A stretch of 64,000 nt of DNA from Fratercula arctica (GCA_947846985.1 CANTUZ010000020.1:2929959-2993958); one strand, 5' to 3'. Shown: positions 44,801-58,200, counted from the stretch's first letter. The notes: generated from the letters alone by a model not told the origin. Translations and numbers: made by a program.

Positions 44801-47330
44801 AGACACGGCACCAGGAGCTGCAGCTGCTCAGAAGAGGATGAAAAAAGAAAGCAAACCCCCTGCCCCAAAAAGCTGAGGCTCCCAGCACGCCAGCACGAGT
44901 GTGGAAGGTGTTTCCTGCGCTGCCGAGCAGCGCCCCCCCTCCAGGGGAGGGACACGAGTGAGAGATCCCAAAAAATAACCCCAGTCCCTTGCATTGGAGC
45001 ATCATTCGCATCAGAATCACTCTTTCTTGTGGTCAGCGATATAAAAATCACAACCCCCCACCCCGAAGAAAGTGATTTCCCCCAGTTTACAGACAGGGGG
45101 GCTGAAAGAAGCCTGCCCGAAGGTCAGCTGGCGAGGGAAGGAGCGCGGATCCAGCGCCCAGCCCTCTGCTTTAGTGGGGGCCATAAAACCGCACACAGTA
45201 ACTGCACTTTCACAGCAGGACGTTAGAGGTACAACAAGTTTCTCATCCCCTCCCTCCAAAACAGAAGGTAGTTTTTCTAAACACAAAGTTTTTCTTTAAC
45301 CTTCCTGATGAGGAACAATAATAAAGTCATTACAAGACCACTGGCACATCAGGAGCGGGCTTGAATCTTCATCTCCACCAGCAATAAAGCCCATCCCTGA
45401 TTCAGTAACGAAGTATAACGTTGACACCATCAATGAGGGCATGAATCACACACCGGGAGTGCACAAATCACACCCCGAGCAAGATCAGAGCGCTTTGCTG
45501 CTGCTGCCAGAGACCTGAGAATTAAAACTAAATTACTGGCTCACCTTGTCCTGCTCACAGGTAAATGCCAGGGCATGCCCCGTCACCACCGCACACAAGG
45601 CAACACTTGCACCAGCTCAGCAGGCAGAGAGGGAACCTCCCAGCACATCCCTCCTGAAAGCTTCCTCTTGTATCCCTGGCTGACACATGGTAAGTCATGG
45701 AGAAAAATCCCACCTCAGCACAGCCTGGAGCACGTTTGTACCCGAAGGGGAAAGGGATTCTCCACTGAAGGCAGCAAGGGAGTTCGCACAAAGAGAGGCG
45801 GCAGGAGGAGGGCCAAACGGAGCAGAAAGGAGAAACGGGACACAGGCTGCTTCCACCAGCAGGTCACTGGTTCAGGAGATCAACATTGCAATCAGCCTTA
45901 GGACTCCCATTTACAGTGTGGCCATCACTGCATCCTCTTTCCATGCTCAGATCCCTCTGCATCACCACAATGGACGTTGTCCAGACCCTACAGCATATCG
46001 AAAGCCTGCTTGTCTCTCTGCCCACCCACAGCCCATTCCCAGGGGCTTTCCCAACATGTGAGGGCTCAACAGACCGATTCCTTCCCGCAAGCACAATCCC
46101 AGCACAGCTGTCAAAGGGTAAGGTGGCCAAGGCTGAGATGAACTACATCAGGACGCTGTCTGAAGCCATGCAGATGCAATACAGTCAATGACAGACAGAT
46201 GCTTTGGGAAAAGCATACGTGGGATCGTCACAGAGGGTGTGTATTCTCTCCTGTTCCACTGACAAGCTGCATCTTCAGCTGCTTTTCCTCTGTGCCTTGA
46301 TTTTTCCACCCAGAAACACTAAAACACACCTACCTCATAAATATAATTCTCTGCCTTCTGTAAATAGGTTGGAGGCTCTCTGATCATAAACAAACACAGC
46401 TGTTAAAGATCATTTGAGGTGGAGTCAGTGCACACAAACTTTTGAAAGTATAGCAAGGCCAGGAGGCTTTTTGACCACAGGCAAAATGAGAGGTCAAAAC
46501 TCATCTGGGGAGGAACAGTTCCATGTAACAACAGGTTCCTTGTTGGTTATAATAACAGAGCTTGGAGCTAGCCAAGGAGGAAGGGAAAAATGCAACAGGT
46601 CGGTAGAAGAAAACAAAGGAGGGAAGCAGGAGGTGAAAGAAAATTAGGTCTCTGGCTTCAAGGTCCTGCCATCTACTTCTGCATGCTCCTTTACCTTTCA
46701 CCTAGGATTTTTTACAAGCACTTCTAAAGCTAATTAAGAGTTACACTCAACCCAGCCAGTGTGGAGGTACCACCTTCCTGCATTCGGCTATGAATGTTCA
46801 CAGCGCGGGACGAATGACCTCATGCAGAACTCTCAAGTGCTTTAGAGTCATTATATTATAAAGGCAGCAGTACCCTACTTTATAGGTGGAAAAAGCACAG
46901 CACAAAAAGTAAATATCTTTTATCTGGGATCTTGGGGAAAGCAGGAGCAGAATGTGGAGGGATGAGAAAAGAAAGGATTCTCAGATCCTTTCTTGAGAAG
47001 CCCCTCACTTGATGCACCACTGATGGACCATCCTGACCCTCTTGCTTCTCCTCCTCCCAGCCCCACACCCCAGCAGTGCCCATCACTGGTACTCTAAAAC
47101 CACAGGCCAGTTCTACCTCTGCCACCCCACCCCTGGGAGAGAAAAAAGGCAGACTGTCCCCCCCAGCCTCCCCCATTTGGGCCACGTCCCATCCTCCAGC
47201 TTCCCTGATTTCCCAAGCAGAAATGAGAGCCTGCACCCTAAAGCCACCGATGTGTCCCTGTCCTCCCAGCCCTGTCCAAATCACTGGGAGAGACTGTGGG
47301 AGGCAGTGATGTGGGGGGCAGTCTGAGCGT
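32848..47330 (-). other. PPARD: Probable long 5' intron(s) of PPARD
   Basis: These 14.5 kb hold no coding exon, recognised transposon or RNA gene that I can support. Composition is more AT-rich than the gene-dense flanks. Further untranslated PPARD exons may lie here unseen. A-rich tracts occur near 38760-38815 and 40365-40390. Confidence 0.5.
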
Positions 47331-47339
47331 GGGCGTCCA

Positions 47340-48140
47340 CGCTCAGACCCATGCCATCAGAGCACCCTGCCCCTTCCACCCCGCACCCTCAGAAAGCCCC
47401 CATCTCCTCAAACCCACACCCACAGAGAGACCCCTCATCCCCCTGCTCCTCATTATCCCCCCGCTCCTCATTATCCCCCCATCCCACAACACAGCCTGCC
47501 CCTCCACCCCATACCCCACACCTTCTGTCCCCCACTATGATCACAATGTCCCACACCCCATGTCCCTGTCCCCCACATCCCCCTATTCCTGCTGCCCCAC
47601 ACCCCTGTCCCTCTATCCCCACTGCCCCATAACCCTGTGTCCCGCTCCCCCACAAACCGCATCCCCACTGCCCTACACCCCTGTCCCTGTCTCCCACATC
47701 CCCCTATCCCCACTGCCCCGTTCCCCTATGCTCCTGCCCCCCACATACCTCTATCCTTGCTGCCCCACATCCCATGGCCCTCACACCTCCACCCCCACTG
47801 CCCCATCCCCCTGTGTCCCTCTGCCCTACATACCCTCGTCCCCACTCCCCCGTCCCCCTGCCCCCCACATCACCCATCCCCGCTGCCCCATACCCCACAC
47901 CGCTCAGCCCCCATCCCCACTGTCCCACACCCCCTGTGCCACCATCCCCCTGTGCCCCTTGTTCCCCACAGACCCCATCCCCACTGCCCTACACCCCCGT
48001 CCCTGTCCCCCACAGGCCCCCTGCCCCACACCCCATGTCCCTGTCCTCCCATACCCCATCCCCGCTGCCTCACACCCCATATGTCCCTCACACCCCCCTA
48101 TCCTCGCTGCCCCACCCCTGTGTCCCAGTCCCCCACATAC
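47340..48140 (+). repeat. C-rich degenerate repeat (G-rich on the PPARD sense strand)
   Basis: About 800 bp are built from irregular units such as CCCCACTGCCCCATACCCC and CTGTCCCTGTCCCCCACATC. The minus strand is therefore dense in runs of three to six G. Long proline/serine/histidine frames here are compositional artefacts. The block begins just inside the gene relative to the CpG island. Confidence 0.85.
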
Positions 48141-48149
48141 TCCATCCCC

Positions 48150-48560
48150 CCCAAGGAGGGGGGGTCCGCCCCAAGGCCCGCCGCCTCCCGTCCCCCCATA
48201 CTCCCCGCCTCCGCGCCCGTGTCCCGCCCCCCGTGTCCCTGTGCCCCCCGCCTCCCCACAGGCCTGGCCCCACTCACCTCCCGCGGCGGCCCCGCTCCCC
48301 CCGCCGCCGCCGCCGCCGGCGCCCCGCTGCCCCCCCACCCCCTCACGTCACCGCGCCCGCCCTGACGCCACCGCATACCCTGCGCCCCGCAGCCAATCGC
48401 CGCCGCCGGGAAGCCGTTACCACGGCAACGGCCCAAGCCCGCCCCGCCCTGCCGCGAGGCGCCCCCTGGCGGGCGCGGGCTGCACCGTGTCCCGTCCCCT
48501 CCCCGGCGGGCGCGGGGGCTCACGGGAACCGTAGGGGCTGGGAGGGGGGGGGGGAAGGCG
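48150..48560 (-). promoter_or_regulatory. PPARD: CpG island, probable PPARD promoter
   Basis: A dense CpG block contains a CRE-like TCACGTCA at 48343-48350, CCAAT at 48393-48397, and an RFX X-box-like palindrome GTTACCACGGCAAC at 48416-48429. A CTCF-core match, CCGCCAGGGGGCGCC, lies on the minus strand at 48458-48472. It is the only CpG island between the PPARD coding exons and DEF6, whose 3' end points toward it. I therefore assign it to PPARD on the minus strand; this is inference. Confidence 0.6.
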
Positions 48561-48768
48561 CAAAATGGCGGCGCTTTCTCTCCGCCGGCAGCTCCCTCAG
48601 CGGCGGGTCTGCAGCGCACGGGGACAGCCCGAGGGGTCCGTGTCCCCCCTCGGCCACCCTGTCCCAGCGCCTCACCGGGCTCCGCCGCTGGGCCCTCACC
48701 GCCATGGAGGGAGAGGGGGCCGTGTCGGTGCAGTGCAGGCTCAGGGAGCTGGTGTCCTGCCTGCAGCC
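48561..48768 (+). other. Candidate first exon of a divergent transcript
   Basis: On the plus strand AAAATGGCGGC (48561-48571) is a YY1-type element at the right edge of the CpG island. A frame starting MEGEGAVSVQCRLRELV near 48703 runs to a possible donor CAGCC|GTGAGG at 48768/48769. Another frame begins at the YY1 ATG itself. Neither peptide is recognised and I could not join a second exon before the DEF6 3' end. A non-coding promoter-antisense transcript is as likely. Confidence 0.25.
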
Positions 48769-48779
48769 GTGAGGGCAGA

Positions 48780-51700
48780 GGGGACGGCAGCCCCCCCGGG
48801 AACCCCCGCACTAAACCCTCTCAGGACAGGCCAGTTCGTGGCCGTAACTGGGGACGTGTCTCGGAGAGCAAAGCCCCGGTGGCTGCGAGCTCCGTGTCGT
48901 AGGCAGGGTGGCTCGTCTGGAGGCCAAAACGGAGCCGGGCAAGAGCCACCCGGCAGCCCTGGGCAGGAGGCCGGGCAGGAACCGGGATGCTCCGGCCTCC
49001 ACTGTGCTGGAGCGGGGAGGGAACAGGGATTTGTCTCGGGCAATGAAACTGGGACTTGAGGTTCCACAGAGCTGCCGCCGTCAGCTCTGTGTTGTGTTGG
49101 ATGCAGTGGGACCCTCAGACACCGCTTGGGATGTCTGCGGCAGCTCTGGGACCCTCAGACACCGCTCAGGGTGCCTGTGGGAGCTCTGGGGGTCTCTTTC
49201 CCCTTCCCCCCCGCACTGCTTCCAGCCCCCCGAGGGCCAGATCAGCTGCCCACGGGCGGAGCTGCAAGCTGCCTGCTGGTGATGCCGTTACTTGAGGTCT
49301 AGGATGGAGCTAATTCTATACCTTCACACCCTAGGTAAACCACAGCGGTGGCTGATCTGATAAGTGACGTTATGTTTAAGAAGCACAGGCCCTGTTCCCA
49401 CTACGGTTTCTCAAGGAGCAGTGCAGAGGTCGGATGATGCCCCTCGTTAATGCAGATGTAGCCACAAGTAGAATTTGGCCTGTTCTTCCCAAAAATGTGG
49501 AACCCCAGGACAGCGGAGTCTGGGCAGAGCTGTGGGCTTGGGGCTGAAAAGATTCACGCAGAGAGCAGCGAGGTTTGTCTCTGACTCTGCTGGCACCCAT
49601 GATGTTACCCCATGGGGAGCTCCAGCAGGTTTCCGACAGGAGACCCCCCCCTGGGGCGTGCAGACCCCGCACACACCCAGGCTGGTGCAGGGCGGGGTGG
49701 TGGGAGCTGCAGAGCTGCTCTTCCCAGCGCCTCCACGAGCCCTCCTTGTGATCTGCAGGAGTTTATTCTTAGTCGGAGGTGCCGGAGCACACACCGACGA
49801 TGCGCATCAACTGCTGACTTAGCCAAGCTCTGTCTCTCAGTCGGCTGCTCTGGGAGGATGAGACAGATCGGGCACATCCCAGCTTGGCCCCTAATCAAAG
49901 GCAGATGCTGACACTGGTTCCGGCTGTTCCCTCCACGCCTGTCCTTGCCTGTGGCAATTAACGTATAGCTTTTTGCCACATGGGAACTCGCCTCTCAGGA
50001 GCAAAAAGCAAGGCTCTGGTGAGCTGCTGTAAGGATGGTGCAGCCCCAGAGCTGGTGAAAAGCAGTGGCGCTGTCATGGGACCCCCGGGGGCTGTGCACG
50101 GGATGAGAGCCCTTGTGGCAAGGCTGTGGCACGGAGATGGGTGGAGGTGGCCCTTTTTCTCCCTGCCTACATGTGGCGTGGCATGTACCTGTCCTGACAC
50201 CTGATCAGGGATGAGACTGAGCTAACGAAGCTGACGAGGGAGGATGCCGTCTCCCATCAGTGCATTTCCACCCAGCCCATTTCCTTCATAGTAGACACGG
50301 GTGTTTGGCACCCTCCCCGTTCTTGCTCTCCAGATCGCATGGAGCAACGAGCAGCTTTGCCAGGGTCACCCTGGGAGGCTGCAGCAATTTGTACCACGAT
50401 CCCCACGTGCCTGATGAAAGAGCCCCAGCCTCCAGCGCAGTATGTTGGGAAGATCTTATTCCACCAGAAAACCTGTGCAGAGTGGAGAAATCTCTTGTCC
50501 ATGTGGACAGGCCAGGATGGTGCGGGGCCAGGCAGGGCCCCCAAGTCTGCATGGGGCTGTAGGGGCTGCTCAGGACCACCCTGCTGCGTCCCAGCGCGGT
50601 GGGAAGGAGGAGGAGAGGGGATGAATTTGGCCTGCAGCCCCTGCAGGACCACCACGGCCATCACCGCGAGGGCTGCAGCCACCCGTACCCTCCCTGTGCG
50701 TCGGCGAGGCTGCAAGGGACAGGGCACGGGGCCACCCAGTCACCCTCATGGGCACACAAGAGCCGCTTTGTCCCAGGGCAGCCGTGCTGCTCCAGTGGCA
50801 CCTGCGGAAACGGCCCCTCTCGCAGTCAGGCAGAATGAAAAATAATTGTAAAAAAAGGAACACTGTAAAAACTGGGTGATTTGGGGGGAGTGCGTAAGAG
50901 CTGTGTGAGCAAACGCTGGAAGCCACACGAGTAGGAAACAGATTGTAATCTCCCTAACGAACTGCAGTTAATCAGCGTGAGCAACTGTGAACTGGGGCCT
51001 GATGCAGGGCTTGCTACCAGTGCCTGTTTCCAGAGGAGACCCTTATGTGACCGGGGGCTCTGTGCCCCGTGCAATAACGACCCCAAAGCCACAGGTCAAT
51101 GGGACTGTATTCAAACAGAGGTGCTTGGAAAAACTAACCCCAGTGTTGGCATGGGTTGGGTTGGGGTTTTTTTTTGTGCAGGGAAGTGTGCCAGCAGACT
51201 TGGCTTTTGTTCTCAGTTTTTCGGGGAGCAAATTAGCTGGAGGAGACAGGCCAGGCCAGTGTTACTGAAGAGAGCTGCCACATCCACCCGCTCCCGGGTT
51301 GGGTGGCCCCTGGGAGTCTTTGCTGTCGCCTTCTGTGGGCCTTGGACCAGGTCCTGAGCCAGGACTCCTGGAACAGGGAGTCCTTTAGTCCAAGGGCAAA
51401 GACCTAACCAAAGCCCAGAGCACTGTTACCTTCCTATACTAGCACTTGATTTATCATATAGAGGTGTTGGCCTCCTAGACATTACCCCTGTGCCAGTCCT
51501 GCCACCTAGAGGGGAGTTCATCATCTATGGCCAGTTCGCCAGCGTCTGTGTCCCTCTTCGCTCTCCACAGACCAACCCCAAATCCACCGGTGGAGCCTCT
51601 TTCTGTGGATGGTGTCTGATTTCTTTTAGTGGGCTCTTTTCTACAGCAGGAATCAAACCCCCGCACTGCTGAGGAGGGACATCTGGTGCCTGCAGGGCCA

Positions 51701-52277
51701 CAGATGCGCGGGGAAGGTCTGTAGGCCAGTGGCTCCAAAAGCTTCACTGCTTGTTGGTTTCTGCTATCATCTACGTGACTCCATTGATGAACAAACACCT
51801 TCAGGGAACGCACGTGTTAGTTCAGGACACCCCGGCTTTTCTGCGGGTGCGGCGAGAAGGCACCGCTCTGTCTGCCAAGGCTTCCCTGGCAGCCACCATC
51901 ACAGGGCCACGCACCCAGGGACGCAGCGGATGATGCAGAAGGGTTGCTGGTAGAAACCAAGAGGGAACTGCAGCCTTGGGCAACATGGTCCAGACCCACC
52001 AGTGGCTCCTTTTTTAGGCAGGGTGGAAAGCAGAGTCTGGGGGGTTGAGTCCAGGTCCCACACCCGCCTTCTCCCCAACATCTGACCCTCCTGGCACGTG
52101 GTGGCTGCAGCCCTTCCCTGAAGAAAATGGGAGCATCTCTGCCTTATATGTAGTCAGCTATAGGCTCTGTGCTGGTCCCCACTTGTCTCCATCCAGAGAT
52201 GGCCGTATTGACTGTGTCCGCTTAGAGGGATGTGCTGGGTCCCGCAGTTCCCTGCTGGGCTCTGCCACCCTGCCTGG
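48780..52277. other. Interval between the PPARD CpG island and the DEF6 stop codon
   Basis: I see no supportable exon. The right part must contain the DEF6 3' UTR, but no convincing AATAAA lies within 1 kb of its stop. The nearest minus-strand hexamer I noticed is near 49763, so the 3' end is left open. Confidence 0.4.
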
Positions 52278-55200
52278 CTAGTTGGTGGGCTCTGTGGCCA
52301 TGGTGTCCACATCCGGAGACAGTGGCACGCTGCTGTTCCCACCGTTGCTCACGTTTTCCTTGCTGTTGACCTTCGTGGGGTTGCTGCCTTTATCCTCCAC
52401 TTTCTGCTTGAGTTTGAGGGAGGAATCTCTCTGGGAGAGGAGGGGTTGGTAGCCAGTGAAGCCTCCTCCACTCACGTTCGTACGTTTGTCTGGGGACAGA
52501 CAGAAAAAGAGGATTGTTTACCTGGGGTCCAAACTGACCTTTCAGCTAAGGAAAAGGGTTGTGGGGTCTCTCCATGCCAGAGGCGTTGGAGTATCTTCTC
52601 TGAAAGATGGGGGTCCTTCCAGCCCCCAGATGCCCCCAAAGAGGGGCAGATGGGTGGGAGACTGTGCTTGTGCCCCAGCGTGGCCATGCTCAGGAGGGGC
52701 AGGGGAGGGTGTGATGGCTGGTCTCCTACCTCCCGGCCCGATGGGGTGCATCAGTCGGTTCATCTGGACATTCCAGTGCTTGACGTTGGTGCTGGCCTGT
52801 CGCAGCTTCCGCTGGGCCGCCTGGGAGGGATGGAGGAGAGGGCTGAGTCAGCCACCCGACAGCCCCTGACCCGGGACCGTGGGCAGGAGTTTCCCTTCCC
52901 TGAGTAGGCCTGGATTGGAGGCTCCCTCTGAGATGGAGACCCAGCTCACCCTCCTTTAGGTCTTCTGCTCCTCCTCCAGTCCTCCCCCCTCCACACGCTC
53001 CCATTGTTGACATTGCTCTGGACACCAGTGCTGTCCCCCCGGGGCAGGACACGCTTGTGCCATCTCAGCCACTGAATCACCCCATGCTTGCCCATGGCAC
53101 AGCTCAGAAAACCCCCGAGGCAATGCCAGCTTGGTCCCCAAAGCTGCCGTGTCCTCCCCAGTGTGGAGATGACTCAGGGAGGGCTGGGAAGTCCCCTGGG
53201 GCTTGCACCGTGAAGGGATGTGGCACCGATGAGATGCTCACCATGACGTCTTGGTCCACCCGCTGCCTGTTCACTCTCACTTCTTCCAGCTGCTTCTGCG
53301 CCTCTTCCAGACACTTGTTCTTGTTCTCCATCTCCTGCTTGAGGACTTGCTTCTCCCGCTGAGTTTTGATGATATATTCCTCTTGCTCCTCCTTCAGCTT
53401 CATCAGCTGCTTCAGCTTTTCCTCTTCCTCAGCCAGCAGCCTATCAATGAAGAGCAAGAGGTGAGGACATCCCTCTGCCACTTCATCCACCATCTTCCCC
53501 CACCTCTGCTGGCATACTGGGAAGCCACTAGCACACTCCAGTACCCCGGGGAGCATTGCATTGCCATGTGGAGCGTGTCCCCACACCCAGCCACTGCCCT
53601 GGGAGAGGGGCTGGTTGAGGAGGAGCAGGGATACCCTGGTCCTACCTGGCCTGTGCGTATCTCACGGCCTCCTCGTCCTGCCGCGCTTTCACCTCCTGCT
53701 GCAGGGCCTCCTGGAGACGCTCCTGCATGTCCTCCAGCTCCAGGATGCGCTTGCGCTGACGCTCTGCCTCTGCCTCCTTCAGGACCATCTCTGCCTGCAT
53801 GGAGGCGCGAGCCTGTGGCGGGGAGAGAGGCCATCACCATGAGCGGCTGGCAGAGCCACCGCCACCGTCCCCAGGACCCCCTCACCCTTGCATCCCTGGG
53901 CAGATGGGGCCAGACATCTCCCACACCAGGGAGAGCCCATGGAGGGAGCTCCAAAGCAAGGCAGTTTCCCTGCTCAGGAGACACACTGCGTCATTTGGAG
54001 CCAGCGCTGACTGCAAGGTCAGAAATGGGCTCACTGACCATCCTGGCACTAGCACTTGCCTCTCACCTGCCCCCTCAGCTTCATTCACCCCAGGGCAGGT
54101 TGTCCTCATCTCCTGCTCCTTGGGTACCTCACGCACAGCGGTGCTGACCCCTCCATCCCTCATCCCCAGGTCACATACAGCCCCCAGCAGCCCAGAGGTG
54201 AGGGGTGGCAGCAGCATTGTTGCGAGAGCGGGACGTGCTCCTAAAAGCTCCTCCAAACCCCCTGGGCTGCCACGGGCAAGGAAAGGGGAAGGAAACACCC
54301 ACCCCATGAGTGACGCAGCCCTGCGGCAGGAATGCCATGAAGATGCACCCACCTGCTCAGCCTCCCGCAGCTGGATCTCCAGCGTCCTCTGCATCTCCTC
54401 GTGCTGCTGCCTCCGCCGCTGCTCCTCCTCCTGCAGGAGTATCTCCGCCTGCCGCTGGGCCTCCTTGAGCAGCTCCAGCTCCTGCAGCTTCCTCTCCTTC
54501 TCCTCCTGGAGCTGCTTGAGCCGCTGCGTCTCCTCCTCCTTGGCCGCCTTGCGCTGCTCCCGTTGCTCCCGCTGCTCCCGTCGCTTCTGTTTCAGGTCTT
54601 TGTGCAGGGACTTCTTGCCCTCAGCCTGCAGGCGGATGGCCATCTGGATGGCTGGGGAGGGAAGGGGACGGTCAATGGGGACATTGTGGGGGGCACGGGG
54701 AAGCTGGGGAGGGGGCACAGGGTGTGCACGGACCTAGTGTCCACTCCTGGCGCTGCCGGGTGTCGGAGGCGCTCATCTCGTAGGTGCGGGAGGAGGTCTT
54801 CACGCAGAACATGCACCTCTTTCCATCCCGGTCGGGCAGCACCTGCAGGGAGAGGACACAGGATGGTGTTATCCCCCCATATCCCACCTGATCCCCTCTT
54901 TCTTCAGCTGTAGGACTTGGCTCTGCTATGCTCATGGATGTGAAATTGTGTATTCTTGGGTTCGCCTTCCTGGGGTGTGAAGGGGATCTCCCAGGTATCC
55001 TGTTCCTGAGCTGAGTGTGGCCCAGGCCGTACCTCCACACAGCAGTGTTTGTCCAACGTGATGCTCCCCTTCTTCTCCTTCCGTTCCTCGCTCATGTAGT
55101 AAGACAGGACACTGGGCTTCAGCGTGAACCACCGCTCCGACCAGTTCCTCCTCAGTTGTCCCTTCTTCCAGAGGTAGCCCTGAGCCCGAGAGACACCAGG

Positions 55201-58200
55201 ATCAAAAACGGGGTGGGGGAAGGACAGAGTTTGTGCCCCAGCACATGTGGGCTCCTTGCCTGTTTGAGCACATCCTCGATGACCTCCTGGTACACCTCCT
55301 CTATGGCCATGCTGACGGCCTCCTGCTCGATGCCTCGCAGGAACCTCCCTGAGTTCACCATGTCCAGAAACTGCCAGACCGTCAGCCCCCCCTGGCCCTG
55401 TGGCTCCTGAGAGAGGTAGTCATCCAGCTCGCAGGAGTTCAGCTCCACGTTCATGGCTGTGCAGATCTTCTTCAGCAGGTACTCCACCTGTGGGGACGGG
55501 GAACTCAGCGACGGGGAGAAGTGAGAGCCATTCCCACCCCACTGACCCATTTTGGAGAGCCCAAAGCCACATCTGGGACCCTTATCCCAGAGGTATCACC
55601 CTTTGCGATGGTTGATGGTCATGGCCAAGCTGCTCCAGGCAGCAGGCAGGCTCAGCAGGTTGACTTTGGGTTAGAGCTTGACCACTACTAGGAGGTTTTT
55701 CCTTTTTACCACAAGGCTGAGATGTTTTTGGCTTGTTGAGTGAGAAAACTCAAGTGCCTGAGGGAGAAGAGCCCAACGCTGCTGTTCCCCATGCCCAACC
55801 CACAAGGCGGGTGTCTCAGACCACGGCCCCGACCTCAGCATCGCTCTTGGTTTCCAACTGACATCGTAAAAACACTGGGGAGGAGCAGGGGAAGAGGTCC
55901 CCATGGAGGAGAGGAATGTCGTTTTGAATTGGTAAATAAATTGCTTTAAAAAAAAAAAAAAAGAGCTAAAATGGTTGACATGATGTCGGGAAGAGTTATT
56001 TCAGCTCAAGTTTTGCTGCCAGCTCTCCTCCACCCACGATTTAGGGACCAAGGAGGGTGGGCGACTGCAGAGAGCCACGCGGAAAGGTGCGACACAGCAG
56101 AGTCGCCATTTTTACATCATCTAAGAGAAGGGCAAGAACTGTAGTTTATTTTTTAAGACTTTTAAATGATTTTATTATAATTTTATACATTATACGATTT
56201 TATATTTTATTTGTATTACCCTATATTTTACATATCGTATAATTAATGTATTTTTTAATTCTTTTGGGTAGTTTATTTCTTAAGAAATGTAGTTTCTTTC
56301 TTTCTTTCTTTGTCTTTCAAGCTCAGCCCTGTAAGCAGAGAGATGATTCAGTTTGTCACGGTCTGGGGAACAGGAAACACCTCTCGCGGGGAGCAGGAAG
56401 TGCGGTCGCCCTCCTACGTCTGCGTGCGCAGCACTGTGCTGCTTGTCTTTTTTTTTTTGGCCCCCCCCCCCCCCCCTTTATTTTTGTTTTGGCTTTTCTG
56501 CTGAGCTCAGGAGGTTGATGGTGTCGAAGCAGATGGCAGCTGCTCGCCCAGCAGAGCTCCTCCTGGTGAGGCCGCTCTTGGCTTCTGAGCTTGTCCCTCC
56601 CTCCCCAGATCTGCCCACCTTCTCCTGGGGGTTTGATCTGACCCTCGGAGAAGGGAGAACCTCCCCCTCCAAATACCAGGTGGAATTTGGAGATTTGGAG
56701 ATTACTGCCAGAAGCTTTGCTGTGCCCGGGTACCTCACTCTTAACTCTCCAGATACTGGGCAGAGGTTGAGCGCCTGGTGGCAGTGGTCATGGAGAGGGA
56801 CAACGGGGTCTGCTCTGCCACTGCCATCGTGGTGGCGCAGGCTGTCGAACAGCCCAGGAGACACAGCCCCATCCACCCTGACAGTGATTTCATGGAGAAC
56901 AACCTCACATCGCACCAGATTTTAAGGGTTTCTCATCATCTTCTCTTTCTCCCCAGTGAAAATCTGGAGTCCAACACCATGCTTGACTCAACCCTTGGGT
57001 GAGACACAAGGGCTGTAGGCAAGGGACCAGCCCCAGGAGGAGCTGAGCTGCGGATGCTCCTTGGCTGGGGCTCTGAGAACTGGCACACTCATTTCACAGC
57101 AGGCAAAAGAGCTCCTTGGCGTAGGCTTGGACCATAGAAGACCAATATGGACCAGCCCACACCTCATCCTCCAAGACATCTATCTATATGTGAGAAGCTT
57201 CAGCATTTTGGAAGGGTCCTTCCAGCTGTTCCCAAGTCACCCCCTTCTCCCTGGGCAGCAGGGGTGGCCATGCAGGGGGTGCCCAGGGCAGACAGCCCCC
57301 TCCTCCCACCCCTGGCATGTTCTCTCTCATGCCCTGGAGCACCACATCTTGCAGGATGTGGTGGGACATGCCAGGAAGTGATAGCAGGATGTGTCATCCC
57401 CAAACAGGGCTCCGGCAGCACGCAGAGCCCTGGGAGGACAAGGATGGGGTGGGGGGAGAAGAAGGTCCTACCTCGTCGGGCACCATGACGAGAGGGTATT
57501 TGTCTTCAGACAGAAAGTTGAAGAGACACCAGAGCTTGAAGGCATCTTGGTGGGATACAACGCTGTTCCCGTTCCGGTCAGGCTTGTAATTCTTCTTTGC
57601 CGTCAGGGTCCAGCAGAGTTCGTCAAAATTTTCTTTGACAAAAGCACCTTCCTCCACCTACGGGCAGGAGCCAGGGGGTAAGCGTGGGGCTGCGGGGCTA
57701 CAGAGGGGTTTCTGGGGGCAAGCGCTGGAGGGGAGACACAGTCACACCTGAAATCCCCTGTGCCCGCTGGTGAGAAGCACGGGGTGACTGGTACGTGGGA
57801 CTCACACCTAGAGTGTAAGTGGGCACTGACCGTGATGCCAGACTACGTGTCCCCAGCACAGGTCCCTTACGCAGGCCAGCGAGGCATCCCGGCCAGTAGA
57901 GAAGATGCTACGGGACCACTGCATCGCCCGGGCACCGCAGCATGGCCACGGTGGCTCAGCCATGTCCTGCCGGGCTTTGAAGCACCATCAGGAACCCCGT
58001 GGTGAAGCACATGCAGCACTGCGTGGTGCTTTCCCAATGCCTCCATGGCTTCGGGTCGCTCTCGTTATCCCATTTGACCATAAAGAGGAACCGGGGCTCA
58101 GCAGAGGGAAGCGATGGCCCATGGGCAGGCGGCAGCAGGCACAGGAGTGACGCCTCCGTCAACCTTGGCTGCGCTGCCCATCCATGAGCTTCTGCGACCG

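Noticed and set aside
34000..47300. Additional genes inside the long PPARD 5' intron
   Set aside because: None of the open frames there has a recognisable domain or matching splice phases.
47296..48534. 412-codon plus-strand proline-rich open frame
   Set aside because: It comes from the C-rich degenerate repeat running into the CpG island; no domain and no splice structure.
56353..56925. 190-codon plus-strand frame in a DEF6 intron
   Set aside because: It starts in a poly(T)/poly(C) tract, is not recognised and has no splice context. It may be part of an old unrecognised repeat, but I cannot support a gene.
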